64,000 nucleotides of DNA, from positions 21,322,501 to 21,386,500 of the forward strand of contig NC_092672.1 of assembly GCF_964355755.1 (NCBI RefSeq), written 5' to 3'. This document shows, one piece after another, positions 25,001-40,000 of this stretch (its first letter is position 1; every line of letters starts with the position of its first letter). Under the pieces are notes generated by a model. That model saw only the letters and a list, made by a program, of their open reading frames with translations. It made no database searches and had not been told where the DNA came from. Source of the stretch: Antedon mediterranea (taxonomy: Eukaryota > Echinodermata > Crinoidea > Comatulida > Antedonidae). A program made the translations under genes and the position numbers.

Positions 25001-28000
25001 TTATCTTTTTTGTTTATATGCACTTGGCAAATAACCCTTGTGATTGTTGGGATCTTCTTTTTTTTTAATTTAATATTAGAATTAGTTCCTGCAGAGATAT
25101 TTGGCAAAGGTAAAGATGCTATTAAAATATATAAAGAAGAACTTGCATCTGGTAAAATCTCAGTTGTGAATTCAAGATGTATGTTCCTGGGGAAAGAAGG
25201 TGCTGGCAAGACTAGCTGTGTAAAGGCTATGGTTGGAGAAAGGTAACAATTAAAATTATATATCTGCAGTAAAAGAATTAATTTTGATTTTGTCATAAGA
25301 GACTTCATCACCTGTTAGATTGCTATAGAGAATATTCTACAGGTTTTTTTTTGCATTTTACACAAAAATATTATAATTTGTAAATTTGTACAATACATAT
25401 CTTATACTGGCAAGATTTTGTATTTTTTGAATAATTATTCTCATTCTCATAATAGTTTACTTTGTTTCTATAGTAATCAAAATTATATTAATTCTATTCA
25501 CTTCTATCAAATAAGTTCATAAGTTTGTGATAACATATACACATAACAATAGTGTGTACACCAACAAATATATAAAAACACAATTGTAACATTGGCCCTG
25601 TTTCTGCTGCCAATCCCAAATATACCGTATAAATATACCGTATAAATATAACGTATATGAAATTCGTGCATCGTTCCCGCTCCACATACTTCGTGGGTGG
25701 GCTGTAAAAAAGTTGGTTTCCATTACCCAAAATGCATTTCGTGAGACGGAAGTATGGATTGACCTAGAGTCTCGTGTAGTGAGGTTACATGACAAAAACA
25801 AAACAATGATGGTTTCTCAAAACGTCGTAGCATTGTTTTTTATTTTAAATCTAATGAGCAGAAGTGGCAACGAATTTACACCGCACAAACAATCTAGAAA
25901 TGTAGAATGGGCATTGACTAGATTTATGCAAAGAAGACGACGGTGTTTGCCGATAACTTTGGCGTTATTAAGTCTACCACAAATTCTGCTTTTATTTTGT
26001 TTGAGATACTTTTGTAAATCTCGGTATCTCTTCTGTTACCATGCAGTCTCCCCCCAACCTTCGCTTCTCCCCACAATTGAATTGCAAAAATAGTTATTTC
26101 TTCAGTCCACAGTGATATTTTGATCTGTTGCTTGCTTATACACGTGTGTGTCAATGCAGCAGAAAAACCAAACAAACGCGTCACGCTCTGTTAGTTTTTG
26201 ACCTCGTGTCATGGGCCGGGTCACATATACGGTATATTTTGAGTGCAGCAAAAACGGTTTACGAAATATACGGTATATTTTGGAATATACCGTATAATAT
26301 CCACAAACGATGGGGATATTTATGCGGTATATATACCGCATATATATACGGTATACTTTTTATGAGACCCATTTCTGCTGCCAAAAAATATACCGTATAT
26401 AAAATATACCGTATATATACAGTATATTTTTGGCAGCAGAAACGGGGCCATTGTTATACTGACTGCAATTATACTGACTACTCTTGAAACAGCCGCTTGT
26501 TCCCTTATGTACCAAAACGTAACTTACCTATTAGATTAGTTTGTGTCCACTAATATGCAAATGTGTATAAGTAGGAAACACTAGTATTTTTTACAATTCA
26601 TGGTTGTCATTACTGAAAATGTAATATCCAGTTTTGTCCTGAACAGAATGATATTTTGATTTGTTCCATCTATTTAACTTGCATATTGGGAGTTCAACTT
26701 TACTATACTTTGTTATAACAGTTTCAATTCTAAAGAACCATCCACAGATGGCATTGTTACCACAACAGTGTTTCAATCAACTAAGAAAGATTCTAGAAAA
26801 TGGAAAAAGATAAAGAATGTAAATGGTGAGATAAAGCAACTTATACTTATGTTTCAACATAGCATATAAACACATTTGTCTAAATGTTGCTAGTTTTAAT
26901 ATTAACCTTTATTTTTTTGTGAAACTGTGTATAATAATGCTGATGACAGCTACCTACTTAAATGTGACTATACACTATATTCAATTATTATGACGTTGCA
27001 CAATGGTTTTTTTTTCTCTTTTGTGGCGCAAACACCACTTTTATTCACATTCATATTATCTCATATTACATAAAATCGTATTATTTAACTTGTAAATGTC
27101 GTTACAGTTCATAAGTAACATTTTTTACATATATTAATTCTGTATTACTCCTTTTTTCATTAATTTTCTTATATTTTGTTATACACTTGACAGGATCATC
27201 ATTATCATCTATCCCGTTTTAAAATAGTTCACACATTTTCATTTGTTTGTTTTCATTTTACAACCCGGATTATACAATATATTTATATACATGATAAAAA
27301 AAACAATAATAGCTCAGTACCACCAGTAACCCGTATCACTGTAATTCTTTTTCGGTTGATCGTATCAAATTAGAAATTATATTATCATAATCTTATTTCT
27401 TAAAGCTATCCATTTTTCTATACTTGTTTCTTTATTGTTATATGTTTCACATTCAATATTATATAACATATTGCTTTTAAATGAATTCCATAAAGATTTA
27501 CCCACTGGCTTATTTAGTGCAGATAACATTTTTATTCTATAAATAGTAAATGCTGCAAAAGTGTAAATATAATCTATTAGCTTATCTCCCGTTCCTAGTA
27601 TTAATTGTTTAAATGATATATTATTGTGATTTAAACTTACAAAGATACTAAGCATTTTCCTCCAATATTTCTGAATAAATCTACAACTAAAAAACAAATG
27701 ATTTTCATTTTCAATTTCTCCACATTTGTCACACGTTTGTGTTTCCTTAACTTTCCACTGATACAGCCGTTTGTTGGTTGCACAATGGTTATACCAAAAG
27801 TGTATATTAGATATTGGATATTTTTTTCATTTAGAAAGATTTTTATTCTTATATGCCTAAAGAAATGCACACATCAAACAATTGAACTACTTTTCTTTTC
27901 TACTATTTCTTTTAAACACACCTCATACAACCTCTATCATAATTGTTTACCTATTTCTTGCTTTCTACAGATATGGAGATATCAAAGCAAGCCCATTCAA

Positions 28001-31000
28001 GTGCAATAGAAAAAAAAATTGATCAGAGGTTAGAAAAAGGTAAGCACACCCTAAGCAATTAAACATTTTTCAACATCTAACTAATGTTCCCATTGTTTTA
28101 TTATTTTTATTTATTTATTTATAAACATAATTATTTAAAATGAATACAATTTTCATTAAATATAATGTTCTGACAAATGATCCATGTAAAGATAATAATT
28201 GAGAAATACTTTTAACAATACATATCCATTTTGTTTTTGCTTATAGAACATATGATAAAAAGTGCTTATTTAAATAATTCCTTATTATATAAAGAAAAAG
28301 ACATCACAATTAACATAATTATTGTTATAATTGTTCTTTTTTTAAAAGATTTGTATTCTAGTATAAATTTATTTAAAATTCTGCATTGTATTTATGTTTG
28401 AAGATTTTGTACATGACAGCCTCCTGTAATGATATCGGGAGGTTTATTCCACACTTTGCCACCAGCAACTTGAAATGACATATTATTTATTCTTAGGTAT
28501 CTTATTGTATTGTATTTAAAGGTTTTTCCAATCGAGTTTCGTAACCCTGTCTAACAATGACCAGTTCAGTTTATTTTCAATAGGCCTATAACACTGTATA
28601 GTAATGTTTTTTGATTTTATATTATTTTATGTAGAAGGCAGTGTTGGAATCTGGGATAAAATCAAGAATGCTACGTATAAAAGGATGGTAGTAGGAAACA
28701 AAAACGTGAGTGACATAACTAGTATATGGGACTACGCTGGTCAACTAGAATACTATATAACGCACAGGGTATGTTTTCATTATTGTATTGTCACTTTTGG
28801 TCTGATATGAGAGTCGCATTTAAAAAAAAGTTTTTTATTGGGTTCAGATACAAATAAAAATGGAAGCTCTATAATACTAATATCTTTTTTTTCTACATGA
28901 TATGTGTTCTTAACAGTTATATCTGATTCAACCATTTTGCTAAGAACTTTTTAACAGGGTTATCATTGTGTTAGTTTCATTTTCATGTGCCATTTCCCTG
29001 TTCACACAAAACACACAAACATGTGGTTTTGTTTTTGTTGTTCCATTGATGATGTTGTTTTGGCATGTTTTAACATATTCACTCTTAAACTAGTGCCAGA
29101 GTTTGCTAGAAGGCTCCAGGGTTAAAGGGAAAAAATTACAAAAGAAGATTGTTTAGACTTTTGGAATATTTAAAAACAAAATTGTTTAGTTTTTGATGAA
29201 AAGTTTTAAATTATTAATAACAATTCTTCAATTTATTTAACATAATCATGACTTGGTGAAATGTGCATACGTTGCACGTGCATAAAAGTGCAATTTCAGG
29301 ACACCTTTCATATTCTCAAAAATTCTGCACCCCATGGCGGGTCTATGTTTTCATAGTTCAACATTTACATCATCACTATTTTGAAACTTCTAAATATGGT
29401 AGCAGCACTATGATTTTTAGTGTAAGGGTGCAATTTGTGGACAAACTGTTTCATATTCTATTATTTTCTCACCTCAGGAAATAACTAAAAATGCGACAAA
29501 TCATGCATCAGCCTCAAAATCCCAGTCAATAAATTAACACATTTTTACTTTACATTGGCTGGTCTATCATTGCATTTGAACATTGTACTTTTTTCCCCGA
29601 AGTGTAAAAATGGCAATATTTCCCAAATTTAAAGTTTATTTTACTGTTTGCATGTTCTATGTATGTTTTAGTTACTATGTCATACATATAGTAAATCATT
29701 GCCCATCAGGAGGGATGTCATTGTACAGGCTAAATAAGTAAATGTAAAGGAAGAGACAAAATAATAGAGATATTCTGTTTTCCAAGGTTAAAATATGTAC
29801 AGAAAACTTATCATATATTATTATGAAGTGTTATGACATTTTTACTAATAAATACATCAAAGAATTAGGTGAACATATTAAAACAATGAAAAAAGACTAT
29901 TGGTAACTCTACATATTTTAATTGTTTCAGTTTTTTCTGACAAATACAGTATCGTACTGTGTTGCATTTAATGTCATGGACAAATTGGATGAGCAAGCTA
30001 ATCCACGAGATTCGTCAAAAGTAAGTATTTTAGACAAATCAGAAATACATTATTAGCAAATTTTTAAATTGTAAATGGTGTGGTACTAAGCCTGTTTTAC
30101 TGTTGATCGTTAAGTTGAGTTGCGTTGTACTGTAGGATTCAACGATTTTACAGGAAAAGGGGGTAAAAATCTTCGTTAATAATCGTTAAAATCTGAAATC
30201 GTTAAAGTTGAACCGAGTTCAACTGTAACGTTAAAATCATTAAAACTGACCAATCAAATGGTCCACAAATTAGTCTTTGCAGTTGTGAAAAAAATAGGTA
30301 CGTGCTGACTCTTGAATTTTAAAAATTAAAATTTTTAAAACGCAACAATATTTTCACGTTTTTGTACCTTTTTAAGGTCTTATATTTCAAAACAACAAAT
30401 GTAAGTCAAATTAAATTAAAATATTAAAACAATTTAATTTAATGTTTGTCTTTAGTGTAAGCCTAGATTAAGCCTAGGTTGGGTTGAAGCATAAAAAACC
30501 TGTAACTTTTTCAATTTAAGAGGATATGCCGTAGCTCAAAATGAGCAGCCTATATCTTGCTCGCGTAAGCAAAACTCATCCTGACAAATGGAGGAAAAGT
30601 GACCCTCATGAAAACGTTTTCTGGAAGCTGTTGAATTCTAGATACGAATTCATGTAAAAAATGTTGCATATCGGATGTTGTGACATATAAATTTTATGGC
30701 CAGTTGAATTATAAAAGTCGTATTTTTATATTTTGTGTCATAGTTCATCACATTTAAAATAGCGCACATCTATATTCTACGTATCCAAATTCTTCTACAC
30801 GTTAATATGTTGTTCCAAAATTGCTATCTTCGTGTTCATTTTGATGATGTCATCATGATAAATATTGAAATAAAAGGCGATAATTTTACCTATGCTACAC
30901 TGTATGTAGTTATATAGTGTATACTCTATATTCTTAGACACAAAATAGAGAGCTCACTATTAACAACATTTTATTTTCCTCAGGTCATAATGGCATAATG

Positions 31001-34000
31001 CGCAATTTCGAACGTATGACGTACATGTGGTGTTTGTCGTGCGGATATTCTAACTCGTCACTTTGACAAGTTCAAATCTAGTTTATTTTTTAATTTCCGA
31101 ATTCTAAAATGACCGCATTTTTTTATACCGGACTTAAAAAATGGACCAGTCCTTAGTTCATTCTGCAATCTACATCGTTTGGTAAAGCAGGTTGTTTCGT
31201 TTATCAATGTACGTTGTCCGTTTGTAAAAAATACGTTGTTCCCGTAAAAGTAGGTTGTTCGTTTTTTAAAGTACGTTGTTTATTTTACATTAGTTCGTTC
31301 GTTTGTGAAAGTAGGTTGTTCATTTGTGAAAGTACGTTCTTTTGTTTTAATTTAGATCGTTTGTTTGTGAAGGTATGTTGTTCGTTCGTGAAAGTACGTA
31401 GTTCGTTTTACTTTTGGCGGCGATTGCCTTCCATACACACGGACGTGAAGTATTACAAAACCAAGTACGGCCACGCGCAGCCGGGACCGCGTGAAAATTG
31501 AAAAAGTTACAGGTTTTAGAACATGCTTTCGCTGATATCTTAAAGCCCAGTTGCGGGCAAAACATTTCTATTGATCATACATTCCAATAATTATCGATCT
31601 GTATAGTTTTCCCTATGTTTCATAGAAACAATTTTTTTTAAACATACATTTATCATAGTAAGCTAGCATGGCAGTGCAATTACGCCAAACCGACTTTCTA
31701 CCAGCGCATTTCAATGGCGCTATAATTGATTACGATTTATGCGCTGCACACTTTCTTAGCTTTGTAGATTATTTAGAAGCGCATGCCTTGGCAGCACCGG
31801 ATGATGATGCCGCACTTTTACAGGTAGTTAACTTGTTTAAACACACTTTGATAGGCACCGCTAGGTTATGGAAAAACTTCTAATTCAATAGACGATCTTA
31901 AGAAATCATTTATGCGCTGATTTACTCCAGTCCATTCCACGTATGCTAACGTCCAGCTTTTTGATAACATACTTTCCAAATCTGCCGACTCCGCCGAACA
32001 ACATATGACTAAAATTAGGCAACATGCAGCCAAAATCAATTGCACTGAAAACCAGATTTGTAATAAGTTTGTCAGTTCACTCCTCCATAAAGCATGTCAC
32101 CGTGCTGTAGTCATGGTCATGCCTGACGATGCAACGTCCGATGAATTGGTTACCATTACCCAGAAATATCTGGATACTTCAAACTTAAACCCCACAACTT
32201 CCGACAAGGCATTCCTAAATCAAGAATCTTACCTTTTTACAGACTGTGATGTTAAATAATGACAGGAGCCATGTTTGTGTACGACTGTTTCTATTATCCC
32301 TATAGAGGGCGACAACATCATATGTTGGCGTATGCAGTTAGTGTGTTTCATACATTACATGCTCCCTTTAATATTATTACAATACTGAGTAGATGGTGCT
32401 TTTAGCAGTAATACAAATAGTGATTTTTCTTATGATTTAACATGTTGTACTGTACATGAATTTCTTACAATAAAGTAAATCTGAAACGTGAATAATGCGT
32501 ACATATAATTATTTCTATTAACCTTAAAACAATAACTCATAATTAACACTAAATAACTCTTTAACACAGTTTACCTAATCTTTGTGTTTGCTTGTATATC
32601 ATTACGGCTTTACCACGTTGAAACACCGGTTCTCGTCAGATCACCGAAGTTAAGCGACGTTGGGCCTGATTAGAGCTTGGATGGGAGACCATCTGGGAAT
32701 AACGGGTGCTGTATATGGAGCTGGGGGTCCCGTTAGGCATTTGAAATCAGCACTGCTGACTCTTATGGCAGCCCTTGCATCTAGTATCTGCCTCAGACGT
32801 ATTGGCCTATGCCCTTCCTCTGGTCAAGGTGGGCACTGGACGAGAGAAGCCCTTGATTAATGTTAGGACCAATCAAGGTGCTTTAAACAGTCCTGGCTTT
32901 GTTTGTATCAAACCTGTTAGTGGCGGTAATTATGGCTGTTGGTTTCGATTAAATAAAATAAAAAAATTTAAAAAAATAAAATTACATGATTGATTTATAC
33001 TTTGTCGACTTTCATATTGAGCTTAGTTGCTCCCTTAGATATTCTGCCACTACGTGTAGTTACATTTGGTTTAATTTGAACTGATTCATAGCCTGATGGG
33101 TTGTGGACAATAGGATTATTGTGATAATTTTGTGGTATTTCATCCTGATCAGGCATATCATGTTCAGGCAAATTAACATCAGAATCATGTTGTGTCTGTT
33201 GCGGAATATGGTTTTCCTTGGTATCATACATGTGTCTACGGTTCCTCTTAAATACCTTTCCATAATCATTCTGTACTAATAAACTTCGAGACTTAGAATT
33301 GCTGCTTTTTCTGGCCATTTGGACTCTGCGAATACATGTATTAATGCGAGTGTCGGGTCTCTTTTGGATGCTCTGCTTAGTTCTACCAATTTTTCGTCCG
33401 TTATTGGTAGTTGGTTTATAATACTTGATACTATGTATTCATCGTTCTCGATTTGTGGGGGGTCATCCCTAAGGGTAGCACGGCTTAGCGTGTCTGGGAT
33501 AAGGTTTTCCTTACCGGGTACCCACACAACTTCAAGGTCATATCTAAGAAGTGCTAATCACATTCTCTGTAGTCTGGGGCTTAATTTATGGGGTGGTTTT
33601 TTAAATATTCCCACTATGGGCTTGTGGTCGGTTTCCACGATTGTTTTTGCTCCATAAATATAATCATGAAATCGTGCACATCCAAATTGGATGGCGGCCA
33701 TTTCTTTTCTCGATAGGCACGTAATTATTTTCAGCCTGGTTTAATCTACGGGATGCATGGCTACCGGTTGTCCTGCTTGACAAATCATAGCACCAAAACC
33801 TTGGTTGCTTGTGTCTGTTGCCACTCTTACTGACTGGCTAGCATCATAGTATTTTAATGTTGGCGCTGTTGTGGAGATATATATATGAGTTTCTTAAATG
33901 TTTCCTCATGTTGAGATTCTCATGACCAATCAACTTCTTTTGCAAGAAGTGTGCGAAGTGGGGCTGTCACGTTGGATAAATTAGGGACGAACTTGGCAAG

Positions 34001-37000
34001 GTATACCATAATTCCCAAAAAGGTTTCCAATTCGTTTTTTGTTTTGGGTCTGGGCATTTCTGTTAGGGCTCAATCCTGTTAGGGCTCGGTTTTAGGCCTT
34101 GGGCTGTAAGTAGGTGTCCCGAATATTCAACGTGATCTACACTTACTTCAGATTTAGGGCGATTTAGTTTAAGACCAGATGCACAAACTTTGTCAAAAAA
34201 TATTTGCAACCTTTCATCGTGTTGCGCATCATTATCTCCGACTATTAGCATGTCGTCAACGATTTGGCCAATTCCTGGTATATTACCGAACTCCTCTTCC
34301 ATGGCACGTTGTCAAATTTCTCCTGCGGAGTTTATACCAAACGGCATGCGTTTAAACCTATATCTACCCCAAGGGGTGTTAAATGTGATTAGCTTTTCTC
34401 ATTTAGCATTAACTGCCAGTAGCCATGTCGCGTCAAATTTCGAAAAAAATTTAGCATTTGGCATTTTCGCGATTACCGATTCTAGAGTATTCACTGGGTA
34501 GTGCTGACGGCGTGTAGCCTTCTTTAGTTCGCGAGGGTCTAAGCAAATTCGGTGGCGCCAGGATTTCCCCGACGGGGGGGGTGAATTCCCCCACGGGGGC
34601 CGTACGCGCGAAAGCGGGGGTGGGTTTGGGAGGGGGTATTCCTCAGAAAATTTTGAAAAAATAGATGCTTACACACTGTTTAATAGGCTAGAGCAACTGT
34701 TTCCATTACATTTAATAACAATGTCACATAATAATGTAAATTTAAATAATTCCTTCCTAAATACTCTAATACGGATCTTTTTCGATGAACTAATAATAAA
34801 CTTTGATCGAAAAACACTTCAAACGAAATGAACATTTGGTAAGGCGGCACTCCGAAAATGCCTCGATAGTGCATGTGTTTAGTGTACGACTGTGCTTTGG
34901 TGGTCTGTTAACCTCAGATATATACCCTATAGCCGGGTGAATAACTCAATGTAATTTAGTATACAATGATGATTGCCGTAATCGCCTTATCTATAACACA
35001 AATCAATAAAATGCCAAATACGCCACACGTTTTTTCGGCCGTGTACATAGAACAAGACATTTCTTGTTTATGTTATGCCTATGAAATAATAATAAAAGAA
35101 CATCATGTTTATCGTTTTTTTTTATCGTTTATACTGCATACCATTATATAAAAAACCTTCATACGCGAGAAAAAAGTTCACGATATTACACTCTACTTTG
35201 TTCAGAGGTGTAAATATACAGGTCCACGCTAACGCTTGCACACGGACCAGGGCGGAAAATGGTGTATTTTTGGAGAGTGATGACGTCACACGAGGAGCGA
35301 GCTAAGACAACGTGATGCTGGTAGTGGGAGTGCATGTGTTTTGAAAATAACTCAGTTGTGGGTATTTTCCGAAGATTTTAAATCGCTTTTTCTTTTTAAA
35401 CTCTTGAATTCATAAATAGTAATTAAACTCTTAGCTCTTTCAATATGTGGGCCTATATACACAACTATAGCTCTAGCCTACTCTTCTTAATTAAAAGAGT
35501 CAAGTGCGTCGAATCCGCGTCTAGCGACGGTCGCGGGTTGTGTGCATCTTTTTTTTCCCTTTAGAATTAAGGGAGGTGGCTAGCCACCCTATTCACCCCC
35601 CTACCCTAGATCGAGATTTATGCGCAAAAAGAAAGGTGACCAGACCCTATTTTATGGTTCGGGCCAACCGCTTCCTTTTCCCAATCGAACCCCCACCCAA
35701 ACCCCTTTAATCGACAGCGAACATACGCGGTTCACCAAGGGTTATTGGTAAATTGAAACAATTCGTAAACTCAACCGTGAGAACATAACTCGTACCTTTA
35801 TCCCTGTATGAACGTACGTTGATGCGTAGTTGCAAATGAATTTTCGATTTTCGCCTGGAATCTGAAAAATACACATTTTGGTCCCTGGATGTAATATGAT
35901 ACATCCCAGATATGTCGACGCGTATACCGCAGTGAGCCGGCCGGGCCATGAAAGATTCGTACAAAGAGATACCGCCAGAGAAAGTGATTTGGTTTGTTGC
36001 ATTTTTTTACAGGTTTTCCCGAATGCCGGTCATTTTCTTGGTGTGTGTGTTCTCCCACACTGACGGCAATCAGTCACAGTTTTCTGCTGTTGCTTTAAAA
36101 CTTCAATTGTTTTCTCTGTGGACTGGTTTGTAGCACCCAATGTCTTTGTTTCACTCAGTTCAGCAGCTTGGCAATACGTGGTTGCCTTTTCAAGTGTTAG
36201 TTTAGTATTTTTTAGAAGTCCTTTTCTGACTGTGTTATCTCTAATTCCAATGACTATTTGGTCTTTAATGAGGCTGTCATTAGCTCACCAAATTTACATT
36301 GTCGTGCTTTTGTCTTTAGATCTGTCAGGAAGTCATTGAATTGTTCTTTCTCGCCTTGTTTTCTAGTGAAGAACTTATATCTGTCATATTTTATGTTTTT
36401 CAATGGTTGACAGCGCTCCCTAAATTTGTTTATGACACTGGCTCTAACCTGTTTTTATCTGCTTCATATGTGAACGTGAATGAATTATATATAATAATAA
36501 TACCAGATTTATATAGCGCCCTTTTTCCTTTAGTGGTTCTGGAGGTCTAATGCTTCAATACATTCGATCCATTTTTGCGGATGTCTATTTTGGGGTTCGA
36601 TTTTATCCGATTATTTCTGACGCCATGTGATGTTAAATAACGACAGGAGCCATGTTTGTGTACGACTGTTTTTATTATCCCTATAGAGGGCGACAACATC
36701 ATATGTTGGAGTATGCAGTTCGTGATACATTACACATACCATAAAATTGCTAATTTAGAAGCTAAGATACATTCCCTAACCTTAAACAATGGACCAGAAC
36801 GTAAATCTAGAGGTGACTATTCACCACACCTTCATAGACGTATAAGCCTAGATATGCACCTGATAGGGCACAACGTAGTACTAGGTCCACTTCGCAAATA
36901 TGTTCTGTAGCAGATTGTCGTTACTTTGTCATTACTGTAACAAACCTGATCATAAATGGCGTGAATGTCGTCAACTTTTATATGACAAAGCTAGACCTAC

Positions 37001-40000
37001 AGTAGGCCTCATTGGAATATGCCACAACAGAATTCATACTTCCATGGTCAATATCAACCACCTTGTCCTAATTGTCCATACAACAATCAGCCACATTTTT
37101 AGATTGGGATGATCTCACTAGAGCCCAGGTGACATCCATCCCTTATGATAATTTCGTGTCTACACATAACCATGTCGAAGAAAAGTCCAAATGTCTTGGT
37201 GATTGCCCATCCGTATTACATTTATATAGTAGAAATTATGTTAAAGGTTATTTACCTTCTGGTCAATCTTTACTTCCATTATTTGATATAGGAGCCACCA
37301 ATTCCCTCATTAGTGGTAGTACCGTATAATGGTTCAAAATATCTATCTCAATTGCCAGTAAAATCTATACATCCATTAAAATTTAGAATAGGCAACGGAC
37401 AATATTTACAAGCAGATAGCACAATTAATATAAATATTATAATTCAATGCAAAAATGTGTTGGTTAGTGCTGTTATTGTTGATTCCTTATCTGGACCAGA
37501 TATTTTGTTAGGTAACAGTACTCTTGCAGAACTAAACAGTACACTAGATTTTTCCACAAAATTACAATCAAACCCACAAAAGTTCAGTTTTCCCCATATC
37601 ACAAGGATGTATTAAAACCTGGTGAAACTAAATTGGTTCAATTTTACGGAAAAGTGCCTTCCATCCTAAAAAATTCCGAGGTTGTATTACTATCTACAAA
37701 ATATCTCACCAAGGTTAGCCCGAGCAACATGCTAGTTAAATTGCATAGAGGGAACGCTTCAAATCCCGTTACCAATAACACTACTAAACATATTTTTCTA
37801 CATAAATGTCGCCGAGTTGCACATTTTAATACTAAAGACACTATCCACATTTGTCAACAACTACTGTACCTTCAGTTACTGCTTCAGATAATTGTGTGCA
37901 TGATAAGACTTCAAGGTAAATTGCGAGAAACACAAAATAACAACTTGCACAAATATCCTCATCTTCAACCTGACGATTCACGGTTAGATTATACTGATAT
38001 AGAAATGATTCATAATCAAATTAATCTTAAAGATAGTGATTTAAATGAAGTAGAAAAAAATGTCTTTAAAATGTTATCTAGAAATATACAAAATCCTTTA
38101 GTCTTTATGGTGAATTAGGTACATGTCCTGGTTTCGAGGTAGACTTCGATCCAACAGATCACACACCGTTTTACATTAGACCTTACCCAGTCACAGAGCA
38201 GAACAAGAAGTTGATAGATAAGATAAGATATAATAAGATTTATAAAGCGCACATATTCACTAAGTGCTCAAGGCAAAAAATACTAACCTTGAAACTAAAA
38301 ACAACAAAAAATTTTGCAAAAAAAAAAAACGAAAAAAAGCAGACCAATCGAACCCACATGACTGCTTCTGTTTACTGGCAATTTAATGTGCACGGATCTA
38401 CCAGTACATTACTCACAGGTGTTCTCAGTAATGTGGGTATCTAGCTAAACAATAACCTTACACATTTCCAAAGGCAGCTGACAGCAGATGTGTGCGCACT
38501 CTTGAACACATCATAGTAGAGGGTATATATGGTTTGACCTTGAAAAAATTCTAATAAAAGGTCTTTTGGTATTTTCTTGTAGCTTTAGGTGTCAATAATT
38601 ACCAAAAAATGTTTGCAGCCTTCTAGTTGCTGCGTTAGTGAGATATTGAGGGTCAAAGGTCAGTCACCTTTTTGTGGCATTTGATGGCTCATAACTCCTC
38701 AACTCCTGGGTTTAAAAAGACAAATGTGGTTTCTACATATATGTTTTAGTGGTCAAACAACAAAATAAAGTTTTTGCAAATTTTGGGTTACTTGTGCCAT
38801 TGGTCAGATAGTCGGGTCAAAGGTCATTGACATTTATTCATTAATAACTACTGCTAGTGTAGGACCTGAGTAAGATTTGTATGCATTCAATTTAGGAGAG
38901 AATATCTCAACTGTTATAGGATAATTTGACCCCAAGGAACAACATGGGATATGTGTCAAATTCGTTATCTGGGGCGAACATGCCCAAAATCGGGGTCAAA
39001 GGTTAGAAATGTGTGGTTCTTATATCTCGAAAACCACTTGTCATACAGATTTGCTTTTGGTGTCAAATTGTTCAGAATATACATATTTATATTCGGTCTA
39101 ACATAACTTTTACCCCAAAAAATGACCGGAAATGCTTTTACTGACCTTTGACCAAAAAACACATTTTCGGGTTAAATATTTAAAATGTCAATGGACACAC
39201 TGTATGGTATCAAATGAAAGCATATACAATATGCTACCCATTGCTACCCAACTTGTATTTAATTATGTGATGTTATTTTTGGAAAATATGCATATTTTAT
39301 TAAATTTAGACAAAAATGAGTATAAATTAATGTAAGTTTATTTTAGGTGAAATAATTCTAGCGTTGTCATGAGGTAATTTCCCGTCATGAGGTAATTTCC
39401 CGATTGATCGTAATCAAAACGGTACTGGGTTTGGTCTACTAGCGTTCCTGCTCCCAACCAGTACATCCATTCATAGAAGCCTTAATGAAGTAAGCCTACC
39501 TGGTGGTGGCCATAGAACGGTCCCGAGATAACGACTATACTTCGGCTTTAGTCGATAGAAGATTGAATAAATTGTTAGAGATAGAGTATACGATGTTATG
39601 ATTATGTGTAGATATGTGATTTGTTCTTTTTATTCCAATGATGTAATGTATTTAATATAGGCCTATTTGTTATATCAATTAATTAAATTATCGTAGATTG
39701 CATATTATGCCATGAATATTATTTAATAAATTTTTGATATATTATTATTATTATATTAATAAAAAGATATTTGTTAGTATAAATTAAAAAATATAGATAT
39801 AAGGAAGAAAAGCAAAGAGATTATGGAGCGGCTGTACCAGAATATACAACACTAAGTATTGTAAAGTTAATATATTAACAATTTAGGCGATCTTGTCAAA
39901 GGTCAAGCGCCTTCAGCCTGCCACGTTTCGATATTCAATATTGAACTTGACCTGACGTGGTTCCACAATATCTTTATATGAAAATGGTAGAGTGGATAGA

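Larger units (their letters stand above)
32245..36734 (-). mobile_element. Ty3/Gypsy LTR retrotransposon, decayed, nested in another
   Basis: Flanked by short LTRs of 115 and 109 bp and by CAGAC (32240-32244) and CATAC (36735-36739), a likely 5-bp target duplication with one change. On the minus strand it reads LTR, a possible primer-binding site TGGCGTCAG next to the right LTR, gag, an unrelated insert, RT and RNase H, a post-integrase tail and a purine tract AAAGGGAGCA next to the left LTR. Protease and the integrase core are missing. Its collapsed target site restores the frame of the host retrotransposon. Confidence 0.8.

Noticed and set aside
32606-32716. Functional 5S rRNA gene
   Set aside because: The head deviates from 5S at many paired positions and runs straight into a SINE body and A-rich tail without a T-run terminator. 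Target-site repeats flank the whole unit.
32660-32993. Two ORFs of 66 and 72 codons in the SINE, and a related one at 15932
   Set aside because: They fall entirely within the SINE and have no independent support.
35707-36133. Cluster of overlapping 60-86 codon ORFs on both strands
   Set aside because: These are frame shadows around the decayed Gypsy gag and the insert beside it; only the zinc-knuckle frame has family features.
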